DNA of 64,000 nt. Source: Bacteroidota bacterium. GTDB taxonomy: Bacteria; Bacteroidota; Ignavibacteria; Ignavibacteriales; Melioribacteraceae. The notes under the pieces are model-generated. The model did no database searches. It was given only the letters and a program-made list of their open reading frames with translations, and was not told where the DNA came from. The position numbers and the translations under genes are program-made. Shown piece by piece: positions 47,522-56,906 of this stretch (positions are counted from its first letter, which is position 1; every line of letters starts with the position of its first letter). The stretch lies in contig JAHISV010000010.1 in the NCBI GenBank assembly GCA_018818065.1, positions 1-64,000 on the forward strand. The letters are read 5' to 3'.

Positions 47522-48034
47522 TTACTTCCCTTCTAAATTTATTTCGCTAATAGCTTTTATAATGTTCTGCTTTGTTTTCAACAAGTCCTGAGAAATAACC
47601 CTAACCTCGCCCAACATGGGCATAAAATTGGTATCACCAGTCCACCTTGGAACTACATGAAAATGAATATGGTCATCTATTCCTGCACCGGCAGCTTTGC
47701 CCAGATTTGCACCATAATTAAATCCATGCGGCTTCATAGAAAGAGCAAGGGCTTTAAGTACAAGCTGGACAAATCTCATCATCTCGGCAAGTTCATCACC
47801 TGTAAGCAGTGTAAGATCAGAAATATGCCTGTTGGGCACAATCATCAGATGTCCGCTATTGTAAGGATAAAGGTTCAGTACTATAAAAGAGTATTCCCCT
47901 TTATAAACAACAAGTGAGTTATCATCCTCAATGTTATCATCGACAGCTTTACAAAAAATACATCCGGCATCCGAGTCATCGGATTTAAATGCTTCAATAT
48001 ACTGGGATCTCCATGGTGACCAGAGTTTTTCCAT
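47522..48034 (-). CDS. HIT-family hydrolase (Ap4A-type)
   Basis: 170 residues from ATG 48034, chosen because GGAG lies 6 nt before it; an earlier TTG/ATG would begin in the terminator. The histidine triad is DDHIHFHVVPRW, and CIFCK near residue 30 is part of a zinc site typical of the Fhit/AP4A-like branch. It would cleave diadenosine polyphosphates or AMP-linked compounds. Located just downstream of the EF-G-2 terminator. Confidence 0.9.
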   Translation of the reverse strand: MEKLWSPWRSQYIEAFKSDDSDAGCIFCKAVDDNIEDDNSLVVYKGEYSFIVLNLYPYNSGHLMIVPNRHISDLTLLTGDELAEMMRFVQLVLKALALSMKPHGFNYGANLGKAAGAGIDDHIHFHVVPRWTGDTNFMPMLGEVRVISQDLLKTKQNIIKAISEINLEGK

Positions 48035-48050
48035 TTTCAACTCCATAAAC

Positions 48051-48077
48051 AAAAAAGGCGGGAGAATACCTCCCGCC
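48051..48077 (-). terminator. Terminator after EF-G-2 gene
   Basis: 8-bp stem GGCGGGAG/CTCCCGCC with loop AATAC; on the minus strand it is followed by a six-T run. The HIT gene starts immediately beyond it, so HIT relies on read-through or a promoter within the terminator region. Confidence 0.85.
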
Positions 48078-48099
48078 CATAAAATGAATAAAGAGAGTT

Positions 48100-50184
48100 T
48101 TACTCTTCTTCTCTTGATTTCTGATATTCTGCAATAATTTTAGCTTCAACATCTTTAGGTACTTCTTCATATTGCGCAAATTCGCGGGAATGAGTACCTC
48201 TGCCTTGTGTTAAAGAACGAAGATGAGTAGAATACTTGTATAATTCTGATAGAGGAACAGTAGCACGAATAATCTGGAAAGGTCCTTCAGTATCCATTCC
48301 GGCAATTTTTCCTCTTCTACCAGAAATATCACCCATAACATCACCCATATATTCTTCGGGCACTTTAATAGTAATTTTATAAATAGGTTCAAGAATTACC
48401 GGTTTTGAGGCGAGAAACCCTTTTTTAAAAGCTTGTGATGCGGCTATTTTGAAGGATACTTCATCAGAATCCACAGCATGAAAACTACCAAAATGCAACG
48501 TTGCTTTCACGTCAATTACTTTTGAACCTGTAAGAACACCTTTTGTCATTATCTCATTCAAACCTTTTTCAACAGCCGGGATAAATCTGCCGGGAACAAC
48601 ACCACCAACAATGGCATCAACAAATTCAAATCCGGTGCCGCGAGGCTGCGGTTCTAATTTAAGAACAACATGTCCATACTGACCACGACCGCCCGATTGC
48701 TTTTTATGCTTAAACTCAGCAGAATCACAACTTCCCTTAATGGTTTCTCTATAAGGTATTCTTGGTTCTGTAAGTTCTACATCAACATTATATCTGTCTT
48801 TCAATAATTTCACAGCTAAATTCATCTGTAATTCACCTTGGCCAGTGAGAATTGTCTGACCTAACTCCGGTTCGAAACGAACAGATAATGTAGGATCTTC
48901 CTCATGAGCAGTATGCAAACCGGAAGAAATTTTGTCTTCATCACCCTTTGCTTTTGCATGAACGGCACCCCGGATAACTGACTCGGGATATTCGATAGGT
49001 TTAATAACAACACTATAATTTTTTGAAGCCAAAGTATTGCCAGTGTGGCTATCCTTTAATTTAACAACAGCACCAATATCTCCGGCAACCATTTTCGTTA
49101 CTTCTTTTCTATTCTTTCCGTTAAGGGTAAATAGCTGACCTAATCTTTCGGTTTTACCATTAGAAGTGTTAATCATATCTAATCCGGCATGTATCGATCC
49201 GGAGTAAACTTTATAAATAGATAATTCGCCCACGTGCTGCTCAGAGAGTGATTTAAATATCAACAGCGCTGGCTCGCCATTGGCATCAACTTTAATTTCA
49301 ACATCATTATCATCAAGTTTAGCTTTCATTGGTTTAGCTTCTGCTGGAGATGGGAAATAAGAAGTAGCAAAATCAAGAAAGCTGTTAATACCAATTAGTT
49401 TAGTTGCAGACAAAGCAAACACTGGTACTAATGAGGCATTAACGATCGCTGCTTTAAGTCCTTTTTCAAGATCTTCATCACTTAAAGCTCCGGCCTCAAA
49501 ATATTTATTCATAAGCTCTTCATCTGACTCAGCAACTTTTTCAATCAATTCTTCTCTTAAGCTTTCTGCTTTGCTTAATAAATCTCCACTTAAATCTGCT
49601 TCAGTTACACTTTTAGACCCGGCTTCACCATAAGTGATTTCTTTCATTTTGATGATATCAACAATAGATTTAAAATTGACACCTTCAGCTGTCGGGAAAG
49701 TGATAATTGTTGCATCTTTGGTAAGACGATCTTTTGCTAATTCAAGGGTTTCTTCAAATTTTGAATGCTCATTATCAACTTTGTTGATGATAATAGCAGC
49801 TGGCATATTATTTTTCCTGACCATTTCCCAAGTTGTTTCAGTACCAACTTCAATTCCTTCAGCACTTTTTACCATCGAGACAGCTAAATCAGCAACATGT
49901 AAACTGCTAATTACCTGACCAATAAAATCTGAATAGCCAGGGGTATCAATAAAATTAATTTTTCTACTGTTCCATTCAACGTGAAGAGGAGAGGCATTTA
50001 TTGAAATATTTCTCTCAATTTCATTAGGATTAAAATCTGAAGTGGTGTTACCTTCTTCTATTTTACCGATTCTATTGATTTCTCCGCCCTGAAAAAGGAT
50101 TGCTTCCGAAAGCGAAGTTTTACCACTACCACCATGACCAATAAAGGTAATATTGCGAATAGCATCTGAATTATACTCTTTCAA
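48100..50184 (-). CDS. EF-G-like translation GTPase (EF-G-2 type)
   Basis: 694 residues with all five EF-G domains. The P-loop is GHGGSGKTS rather than the AHIDAGKTT of canonical EF-G, switch II region is FIDTPGYSDF, and G4 is NKVD. This places it in the second EF-G group (as in Thermus EF-G-2), whose in-vivo role is not settled. Domain IV (GGRGQYGHVVLKLEP) is complete, so translocase or recycling activity is possible. TTG start with AGGAG 6 nt upstream. Canonical fusA is not in the window. Confidence 0.9.
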   Translation of the reverse strand: MKEYNSDAIRNITFIGHGGSGKTSLSEAILFQGGEINRIGKIEEGNTTSDFNPNEIERNISINASPLHVEWNSRKINFIDTPGYSDFIGQVISSLHVADLAVSMVKSAEGIEVGTETTWEMVRKNNMPAAIIINKVDNEHSKFEETLELAKDRLTKDATIITFPTAEGVNFKSIVDIIKMKEITYGEAGSKSVTEADLSGDLLSKAESLREELIEKVAESDEELMNKYFEAGALSDEDLEKGLKAAIVNASLVPVFALSATKLIGINSFLDFATSYFPSPAEAKPMKAKLDDNDVEIKVDANGEPALLIFKSLSEQHVGELSIYKVYSGSIHAGLDMINTSNGKTERLGQLFTLNGKNRKEVTKMVAGDIGAVVKLKDSHTGNTLASKNYSVVIKPIEYPESVIRGAVHAKAKGDEDKISSGLHTAHEEDPTLSVRFEPELGQTILTGQGELQMNLAVKLLKDRYNVDVELTEPRIPYRETIKGSCDSAEFKHKKQSGGRGQYGHVVLKLEPQPRGTGFEFVDAIVGGVVPGRFIPAVEKGLNEIMTKGVLTGSKVIDVKATLHFGSFHAVDSDEVSFKIAASQAFKKGFLASKPVILEPIYKITIKVPEEYMGDVMGDISGRRGKIAGMDTEGPFQIIRATVPLSELYKYSTHLRSLTQGRGTHSREFAQYEEVPKDVEAKIIAEYQKSREEE

Positions 50185-50223
50185 TGTTCTCTCCTATTAT
50201 AGTAACTCTGAATATTTATTAAA

Positions 50224-50607
50224 TTAATTCCTAAAATTCGTCCAAAAAGCTGTTATTCCTCTTGAAATGGCTTTGAGATTTCTAATAAAATCTTCTATAG
50301 GATTTTGTGGTGATGTTGCACCACTGCTCTTTCCGAAACCAGAAACTTTATCCTTAACTCTTTCAATGGAGGATGAAATATCCCTCCAATAGAGTTCGGC
50401 TTCGGATGTTACTTTTGTTGCCCGCTCTGATATTTCCGTTAAATTTTGAAGTAATGGCACAGCATTTTCATAAAGATCGTGAACATCTTTTTGCATAACC
50501 TTTATGCTCTCATTAAGCTTCTTAAGCGAGATAACAAGATAAATGCATAGAGCAATTGCAGCTAATATCAGGACAACGAGTAGTATATCAATTATCATAA
50601 TTATCAT
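50224..50607 (-). CDS. DUF948-like membrane protein
   Basis: 127 residues: N-terminal helix (about 4-26), then a long coiled coil (SLKKLNESIKVMQKDVHDL and on) and a Pro/Asn linker. This is the plan of DUF948 proteins, which often pair with YtxH-family genes; function unknown. It starts two bases after the ytxH stop. Confidence 0.8.
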   Translation of the reverse strand: MIIMIIDILLVVLILAAIALCIYLVISLKKLNESIKVMQKDVHDLYENAVPLLQNLTEISERATKVTSEAELYWRDISSSIERVKDKVSGFGKSSGATSPQNPIEDFIRNLKAISRGITAFWTNFRN

Positions 50608-51024
50608 TTATGAATTTTTTTCTTTTTTGTAAGTGTCAAGACCAGCTTTTACTGCATTTTTTATCTTGTCACCCTCTTCATCAAATTTTTCTTTACTGGC
50701 ACCTACAACTTCTCCGGCTCTATTTTTTGCAGAATTTAAAATCTCTTCTGCTTCCTTCAATAGACCGTCAACTTTTACTTTTGCATCGGCTACTAATCTT
50801 TCCGATTTTTTCTTACCATCGTTGATAAGATCGTTCGCACGATCTCTAGCCTGCTCAACATAATTTTCGGCATCCGTCCTTAATTCACCAGTTTTCTGTC
50901 CAATTTCTTCTCTTAATTCTTTACCTGATTTTGGCGCGTACAATAGTGCAAAGATTGAACCTACTACTGTTCCTGCTAAAAAACCTACTAGTATACCTTT
51001 TCCAATTCCGTTATCATCTGCCAT
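50608..51024 (-). CDS. YtxH-domain protein
   Basis: 138 residues. A Gly-rich membrane segment KGILVGFLAGTVVGSIFALLYAPKSGKELRE (about 9-40) is the YtxH signature, followed by a charged, Ala/Lys/Glu-rich amphipathic helix with repeated KxxxEE patterns as in LEA-type stress proteins. GGAGG is 6 nt upstream. Paired with the DUF948 gene; stress-related role is inferred from the family. Confidence 0.88.
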   Translation of the reverse strand: MADDNGIGKGILVGFLAGTVVGSIFALLYAPKSGKELREEIGQKTGELRTDAENYVEQARDRANDLINDGKKKSERLVADAKVKVDGLLKEAEEILNSAKNRAGEVVGASKEKFDEEGDKIKNAVKAGLDTYKKEKNS

Positions 51025-51041
51025 TAGAAACCTCCATTGAG

Positions 51042-51230
51042 TTATTTTACATCTTTGTTAAAATAATAAGAGGGTATTCGAAAATCAAGGAAATCGAACC
51101 CATCGAAATAATAATATATACTATTTTCGGATAGAATATAGGTTAATTCATTTACTCCTTCTTGTCTAATGCAAGGAACAAATATATCTCCCAAACGCAC
51201 TTCAACCCGTTTTTTAAAAAAAATCTCCAA
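51042..51230 (-). CDS. Small ORF of doubtful coding status
   Basis: 62 codons from a TTG without an SD, ending 17 bp before ytxH in the same direction. The predicted peptide is aromatic-rich (SENSIYYYFDGFDFLDF) with one Cys, and matches no family I know. Spacing suits an operon, but start context is poor and the gap from 51231 to 51395 holds nothing recognisable. Confidence 0.25.
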   Translation of the reverse strand: MEIFFKKRVEVRLGDIFVPCIRQEGVNELTYILSENSIYYYFDGFDFLDFRIPSYYFNKDVK

Positions 51231-51395
51231 TTAAAATAGAATCTGTAATAAAGCTATCAGAAATGTCCACTTACTTTTCCTTTGGACAACTCTTACCAAT
51301 TTTTGTTTCTAAAATTAACCAATACTTATTTATTACCATAAAATTCGAATTGAATAAGTCGTTACATTTTTCTTAAAATAAATCACAAAAAAAAT

Positions 51396-52343
51396 CTAAG
51401 TGGATTTAATTTTACCGATTCTTTTTTGCAACAAGAAAAGGCTAATGGCACCAATAAAAATTGCAAACCATAAAGTTGCTACTCGAATAATAAACGTCGC
51501 AAGAATAGCAATATCAGTGCTAAATCCAGCATCACTAATCAGGAAGGTTAATGATCCTTCTGTAATCCCTAACCCTCCGGGGAAGAATGACAAAGCCCCA
51601 GCCACGGTTGAAAATGCATAGATAAATGATGACCACATCACTGTTATCTGAGGATTAAAAACTTCTAATACCAGATACAGAGAAAAACATTCAAAGAACC
51701 AACTAACAATGCTGATCAGGATCATGATTGATAAGGGTTTTGGACTAACCATCTTTTGGATACTATCATGTGATTCTCTAATCTTTTCCATATGCTTTCT
51801 TAACGGAGATATTCTGCCAAGTAGAGAGAACATAAATTCTGAAAATTTTTTATTCCCCGGCAGTAGTATTACCAGTATGAGTAACACGCCCACTACAGCC
51901 AATGTATAGGATGAATATTTAACAAAGAAAAGACTAAATAAAGCAATCATGACAAGTCCGAGAAAGTCGAGCAAACGCTCAACAAGAACAACTGGAATTG
52001 TTTTTGCAACAGAATCCCCGGTTATTTTATTAATAAGATAGGGCTTCAGTATTTCCCCAAGTTTCCCTGGCGTTATACTCATGACCAACCCTGAGAAGAA
52101 AACAAGATGAGATTCTAACCACGGCAATTTGATTTCAATTTTGTAAAGGTAGTAATGCCAGCGAAGAAAACGGAGATAATAGTTTGCGAGCGAAAGAAGG
52201 AGAAGGACAGGAATCAGCTTCCAACTGAAAGTTTCAAGCGCTCTGAGAAACAGGCTATAATCTGCATAAAGAATGAATAGAAAATAGACTACAGCGCCAA
52301 TTGATATTCCTACTAATAATTTATTTAACAGTTTTGGAGGCAA
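51396..52343 (-). CDS. AglD/UPF0104-family membrane protein
   Basis: 315 residues, eight to nine membrane helices, with the conserved LEAHL-type segment (LPWLESHLVFFSGLVMSITPGKLGEILKPYL), VLVERLLDFLGL and FPGGLGITEGSL. These are hallmarks of the lysylphosphatidylglycerol synthetase N-terminal/AglD family of putative lipid flippases or glycosyl-lipid handling proteins; no catalytic domain follows. TTG start one base after the maf stop. Confidence 0.87.
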   Translation of the reverse strand: MPPKLLNKLLVGISIGAVVYFLFILYADYSLFLRALETFSWKLIPVLLLLSLANYYLRFLRWHYYLYKIEIKLPWLESHLVFFSGLVMSITPGKLGEILKPYLINKITGDSVAKTIPVVLVERLLDFLGLVMIALFSLFFVKYSSYTLAVVGVLLILVILLPGNKKFSEFMFSLLGRISPLRKHMEKIRESHDSIQKMVSPKPLSIMILISIVSWFFECFSLYLVLEVFNPQITVMWSSFIYAFSTVAGALSFFPGGLGITEGSLTFLISDAGFSTDIAILATFIIRVATLWFAIFIGAISLFLLQKRIGKIKST

Positions 52344-52344
52344 T

Positions 52345-52923
52345 TTAAACCATTTTCAAGAGTGATTGATAAACCTTTGCTAGCGGAAGACCAACTACAT
52401 TATAATAACAGCCATTAATTTTTTTTATAAACACAGATCCAAAATCATCCTGAATGCCATAGGCACCGGCTTTGTCCATAGGGCTGCCCCCCTCAATATA
52501 ATCCATTATCTCCTTCGGCTGTAGTTCTCTGAAAGTCACTGAGGTTTTCTCATAGCTAATAATTTCTCTACCATTACTAACGTTCTTAACCACAAAGCCT
52601 GTGTATACATTATGTTTGTTTCCACTCAACTTGCTCAAAATTTCAAACGCGTTTTTCTTTGATATTGGTTTGCCAATAACTTCTTTATCAAGAACGACTA
52701 TAGTGTCAGCAGTAATAATTATCCCTTTTTCTACACGTTTTTCAGCCAAAGCCATCTTTTCAGCTGCCAGACGTTTAACCGTTTTAATGGGATGCTCGCC
52801 ATCCAATATTTCTTCCTTCAATTCAACTGAAAAAGATTTAAAAGTTAGATTTATCTGCTTGAGTAATTTTTTTCTTCTTGGCGATTTTGAAGCTAAATAT
52901 ATAGCTGTACCAGAATTGAACAT
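52345..52923 (-). CDS. maf: Maf-family nucleotide pyrophosphatase
   Basis: 192 residues. ASKSPRRKKLL (about 11-21), the active-site ITADTIVVLDKEVIGKP and DKAGAYGIQ are the Maf signatures. Maf proteins hydrolyse dTTP, UTP or modified nucleotides and affect septum formation. AAGGA is 6 nt from the ATG. Co-transcribed with the AglD-like gene that follows. Confidence 0.93.
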   Translation of the reverse strand: MFNSGTAIYLASKSPRRKKLLKQINLTFKSFSVELKEEILDGEHPIKTVKRLAAEKMALAEKRVEKGIIITADTIVVLDKEVIGKPISKKNAFEILSKLSGNKHNVYTGFVVKNVSNGREIISYEKTSVTFRELQPKEIMDYIEGGSPMDKAGAYGIQDDFGSVFIKKINGCYYNVVGLPLAKVYQSLLKMV

Positions 52924-52982
52924 TTGTCATCCTTATTGAATTAAATTAATTTGAGTGAATTTTTTGGAAAGAAAATAAACGA

Positions 52983-53393
52983 CTATCTGAATAAGGCTTT
53001 GATACTTCCCCATGTTCTTCGAACGCTTGATACATTGTGTAATACGGAAGCTTCACCGGAATGACTAACTGACCCGCTTGTTTCAACAATACTTAATCTA
53101 TAGATATAAACAGCGTCTTCGGTTTTATATGCATTCCTATCAACATACTCGTAATATTGATCATCTTCGGGACTCATTGTCGCAATCTGAATAAATTCTC
53201 CATCTGAGGCTTTTCTTTCAACAATAAAACTTTGTAGATTTTCTTCTGATGTGGTTTGCCAGGTAAGTTTAACACTTTGCCCGTCACTAACAGCAGTTAG
53301 TCCAGGTTCCGCTATCATGGCACCAGCAAAAACTAAGTTAAACTGAGCGATGAATATGGCTAAAACGATCGATTTTATGAATTTTTTATTCAT
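52983..53393 (-). CDS. Secreted FnIII-like protein
   Basis: 136 residues from ATG 53393, which begins a normal signal peptide (MNKKFIKSIVLAIFIAQFNLVFAG). The mature part looks like a single fibronectin-III-type beta sandwich (SVKLTWQTTSEENLQSFIVE, YIYRLSIVE). No function assigned; it may be a small adhesin or envelope protein. An upstream in-frame start at 53456 overlaps the MATE stop but adds a segment without a signal-like sequence. Confidence 0.7.
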   Translation of the reverse strand: MNKKFIKSIVLAIFIAQFNLVFAGAMIAEPGLTAVSDGQSVKLTWQTTSEENLQSFIVERKASDGEFIQIATMSPEDDQYYEYVDRNAYKTEDAVYIYRLSIVETSGSVSHSGEASVLHNVSSVRRTWGSIKALFR

Positions 53394-53452
53394 GGGGATA
53401 ATATATTTCAAAATAAAAAGAGAGTCAAGTTTATTTTCATATAAAATGTCAC

Positions 53453-54802
53453 TCAATTTTTGAGAGTGTTCATTTTGTCAGACTTAAATTTTACAAAAAT
53501 TATTACCGAGTATAATATTACATAGAATGGAAGTGCTGCCCAGGCACCTTCAAGACCATATCCTAGCACAACTCCCAGCAAATAAGCAAGCGGGACAAAT
53601 ACAACCCAGTTAACAAGTACTTCTGCCATCATTACAAAAAAAGTTCTTCCGGCTGCTTGTAAGCCGTTAGAAAGAACAATTCCAACGGCATAAAACACTT
53701 GACCAAATCCTACAATTCTAAGAGCCGGAGTAGCAGCCTCAATAACATCAGAATCATTGGTAACAAGAACAAGAATAAATTGTGGAGCTATTAAAAATAT
53801 AATAGCGACTATTGTTGTATAATATGTTGCCAGTTTACTTGTGACGTAACCAAAGTGTTTTGCCTTTAGAACATTTTTTTCACCCAGACTATTTCCTACC
53901 AATGTTTGGATGGCTATTCCGAACCCGTTACACGGCATAAATGAAATCATAAGTGCCGATATAACTATTTGAGATGCCGCTTGCTCCAGGGTTCCAATTA
54001 AACCGGTAATTGCGACGAAGGAGAGAAATCCGACTAAGATAAAAACATTCTGAAATGAGACAGGTAGAGATATTCTTAAAATTTTCTCGGCAATTTCCCG
54101 GTTGAAACGGAATGACTTAAAATAATGATACCGGCTACGGTATTGCACAAAGGAACTTACAACAAGGTAGAAGATAGCATCGCAAATTGTGGCAATGGTA
54201 GAACCTAAACCGGCACCGGCAAGTCCCATTCCCTCGTAACCAAAAGCACCGAAAATAAACATGTAGTTAAAGGTGATATTCAGGAAATTGACCAGTATTC
54301 CAGAGATCATAAAAATTTTAGTCTTCCCTATCCCAAAGAAAAATCCTCTGTACGATACAGTAATAAGGAAGAAAGGAATACCCATAAATCTATAATAGAG
54401 ATAATCACCCGCATATATTCCTACCTGATCGTCAGCAGCAAAGAAATCTGAAATAAGATAAGCATTTGTAACCACCAAGAGTGATACAACTACTCCTAAA
54501 ACCATTCCTATGATAATAGAAGTGTTTAAAACCTCTCCACAATGCTCGTAATTTTTTTGCCCAAAACCACGTGCAATAAGAACGTGAGTGCCGGTGGCAA
54601 GGCTTGAGAAAAAGCTGATGATAGCCCAGGTTGCCAAAACTCCTAAGCCCATGGCGGCAAGATAAAATTCCGCATTGGGCAGACGACCAACCATTGCAGT
54701 GTCAACAAGAGAAACGATCATCTGTGTAGATAAACCGGCTATTGCGGGAAGTGCCAGTTTAAGTATATATTTATCTGTCTTGAAATCATTAAATATATTC
54801 AT
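53453..54802 (-). CDS. MATE-family efflux transporter
   Basis: 449 residues with twelve predicted helices in two related halves. The N-terminal half begins LALPAIAGLSTQMIVSLVDTAMVGRL, the NorM/DinF signature. It would exchange organic cations or other compounds for Na+ or H+. The second half repeats with LRISLPVSFQNVFILVGFLSF. Gene direction is divergent from the double-HTH regulator, whose possible operator is between them. Confidence 0.92.
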   Translation of the reverse strand: MNIFNDFKTDKYILKLALPAIAGLSTQMIVSLVDTAMVGRLPNAEFYLAAMGLGVLATWAIISFFSSLATGTHVLIARGFGQKNYEHCGEVLNTSIIIGMVLGVVVSLLVVTNAYLISDFFAADDQVGIYAGDYLYYRFMGIPFFLITVSYRGFFFGIGKTKIFMISGILVNFLNITFNYMFIFGAFGYEGMGLAGAGLGSTIATICDAIFYLVVSSFVQYRSRYHYFKSFRFNREIAEKILRISLPVSFQNVFILVGFLSFVAITGLIGTLEQAASQIVISALMISFMPCNGFGIAIQTLVGNSLGEKNVLKAKHFGYVTSKLATYYTTIVAIIFLIAPQFILVLVTNDSDVIEAATPALRIVGFGQVFYAVGIVLSNGLQAAGRTFFVMMAEVLVNWVVFVPLAYLLGVVLGYGLEGAWAALPFYVILYSVIIFVKFKSDKMNTLKN

Positions 54803-54882
54803 AAGATGTGTTGAACTATTCTTATGTGAGTAATTTTCGTAATTGAAAATGTAAAATATGGAAATTGCAAGAAAGTTACCTG

Positions 54883-54930
54883 TTAACTTATAGTTGTCAT
54901 TTCTAATAATGGACTTAACTATTTAGTTAA
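54883..54930. promoter_or_regulatory. Candidate promoter/operator between MATE and HTH genes
   Basis: Perfect inverted repeat TTAACT-ATTT-AGTTAA at 54915-54930, plus another TTAACT at 54883-54888. TTGTCA (54894-54899) with TAACTA 16 bp on (54916-54921) may be the regulator's promoter, overlapping the repeat. Autoregulation or control of the divergent MATE gene is inferred. Confidence 0.4.
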
Positions 54931-54987
54931 ATTTTGTTATCTTCATGCTTATTTGAATAGAATATTCAACTGCGGAGGATCACTCTG

Positions 54988-55530
54988 ATGACAACACAGG
55001 AAGAAGTAAGAAAGTTAGTTGAAACTAACGGAATTCACCTTACCTGGATTGCTGAAAAACTCTCAATTAAAAAGAGCACTTTAAAGTATATTCTATATGA
55101 AAGTCCAAAACAGGATGATGCCCTTCTTGAACAAATAAAAGAATTGATAGAGTCTTTCCAGTTTGAGCTAAATCTTTTTGAAGATGCAGATGACGATCCT
55201 GATCTTTTCTCCGAAGAAGAACTTCATATGGGAATCGGAGAAAGGATAAGACTATTTGCAAAGCGCAAATATGGCACCTTAAAAAAACTGGCTGACGCCA
55301 TGCTCATATCCCCACAGCAGCTTCAACAATATATTAGCGGCAAAAGAGAGCCCGGCTCAAGAATTCTTATCAAACTCCTAAAACTGGGATGTGATATAAA
55401 CTGGTTGCTTGGGGGTAAAGAAAGAGCTGAATCTTACAGAGTTTACAAGCTGGAAACTGAACTAAGAACTCTGCAACACAATCTTAAACAAATTGTCCAG
55501 ATAACAAACAAGCTCGAAAAACATCTTTAG
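54988..55530 (+). CDS. Double helix-turn-helix regulator
   Basis: 180 residues. A first HTH-like segment (HLTWIAEKLSIKKSTLKYIL, about 17-36) is followed by an acidic linker, then a Cro/C1-type HTH (about 80-140: LKKLADAMLISPQQLQQYISGKREPG, ending CDINWLLGG), and a C-terminal coiled coil (LETELRTLQHNLKQIVQITN) that probably dimerises. GGAGG is 9 nt before the ATG. The last four bases overlap the convergent argH stop. Confidence 0.8.
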   Translation: MTTQEEVRKLVETNGIHLTWIAEKLSIKKSTLKYILYESPKQDDALLEQIKELIESFQFELNLFEDADDDPDLFSEEELHMGIGERIRLFAKRKYGTLKKLADAMLISPQQLQQYISGKREPGSRILIKLLKLGCDINWLLGGKERAESYRVYKLETELRTLQHNLKQIVQITNKLEKHL

Positions 55531-56906
55531 GCGGATTCTAAGTTAAGTTTGCGCTTCCATTTTTCAATTTCTTCCCTAACAAATTCAGGATTGGTTGAAC
55601 CTGTTGTTTTCTTTCGTTCAAATGCGCCTCTTAAACTTATAGCTTCCAGAGCACTTGCATCAAATATCTGATCGAATATTTTCAAATGTTCCAATGTCAT
55701 TTTAGAAAAACTTACCTTCTTCTCCTCACAATCAAGCACTATTCTTCCAACTAAATCATGTGCCTTCCGGAAAGGAATGTTTTTCATCACAAGCCAATCT
55801 GCCAAATCCGTTGACAGTGTAAAATCATTATTCAATTCCTCTACAAATCTATCCTCATTGAATGATAACCCATTAATAATTCCAGCCATCAATTTAACTG
55901 ACATATAAAAAGTATCGAATGAGTCGAACAACGCCTCTTTATCTTCCTGCAAATCCCTATTATAACCAAAAGGCATTGCTTTAAGAGTTGTAGATAAAGA
56001 GAGGTAGTTTCCACTAGCCCGTCCCGTTTTTCCCCGTATTAATTCGGCAATATCAGGATTCCTTTTCTGCGGCATTAAAGAAGATCCGGTTGTGAACTCC
56101 TCAGATATTTTCACAAAATCCCATTCCTTTGTCGACCAAAGAATAATCTCCTCAGCGAGCGAACTTAGATGTATCATCCCAACGGAAGAAGCGTGAAGCA
56201 TGTCCAGAATATAATCCCTTTGATTAGTGGAATCAGTCGCGTTCTCTGAAACCGAACTAAATCCTAATTTTTTACCTACTGATCCCCTATCCAGAGGGAG
56301 TGTCGAACCGGCAATGGCGCCGGAGCCAAGAGGACATTTATCAATCTGGCTTAAAACAAATCCTAGTCTCTCAATATCACGTTCAAGCTTATAGATATGA
56401 GATAACATATGGAAGGCTAGTGACACCGGCTGAGCCCTCTGTAAATGTGTATAAGATGGTATTAAAACCTGCTGATGTGCTTCTGCTTTCCTCAATATTA
56501 TCAACTGTAGAAATTTAATCTCTTTTATAAGAGTATTGACATTCTCACGCATCCACATCATAACCGAGGTAACCACAAGATCATTTCTGCTTCTGCCCGA
56601 ATGTATTTTTAAGGCAACTGAACCAATTTTATCAAAAAGAGTTTTTTCAATGAAGGAATGGATATCCTCATATTCCCCCTCAACTGATTTGCCTAATTTG
56701 ACAAATTCATCTTCAATGGAATTAAGTCCATCTGTAATTTCTACTAATTCTTTCCCTTCGATAATTCCAATTTCATTCAGCATCTCAACATGAGCGGTAT
56801 TAACCTTTAACTCGTACTTAAGTAGCCTGAAATCAAAGTGAAAAGAAGAAGAAAACCTGAGTGCCATGGCATCAGGTCCCTGTTGAAATCGTCCGCCCCA
56901 AAGCAT
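55527..56906 (-). CDS. argH: Argininosuccinate lyase
   Basis: Last step of arginine synthesis, releasing fumarate and arginine. The superfamily signature GSSLMPQKRNP is intact, and the start MLWGGRF is the family's usual opening. ATG 56906 is preferred to TTG 56912 because GGAG is 7 nt upstream. It overlaps argG by 35 nt, an unusually long overlap, so the two are translated in concert. Length 459 is typical. Confidence 0.96.
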   Translation of the reverse strand: MLWGGRFQQGPDAMALRFSSSFHFDFRLLKYELKVNTAHVEMLNEIGIIEGKELVEITDGLNSIEDEFVKLGKSVEGEYEDIHSFIEKTLFDKIGSVALKIHSGRSRNDLVVTSVMMWMRENVNTLIKEIKFLQLIILRKAEAHQQVLIPSYTHLQRAQPVSLAFHMLSHIYKLERDIERLGFVLSQIDKCPLGSGAIAGSTLPLDRGSVGKKLGFSSVSENATDSTNQRDYILDMLHASSVGMIHLSSLAEEIILWSTKEWDFVKISEEFTTGSSLMPQKRNPDIAELIRGKTGRASGNYLSLSTTLKAMPFGYNRDLQEDKEALFDSFDTFYMSVKLMAGIINGLSFNEDRFVEELNNDFTLSTDLADWLVMKNIPFRKAHDLVGRIVLDCEEKKVSFSKMTLEHLKIFDQIFDASALEAISLRGAFERKKTTGSTNPEFVREEIEKWKRKLNLESA

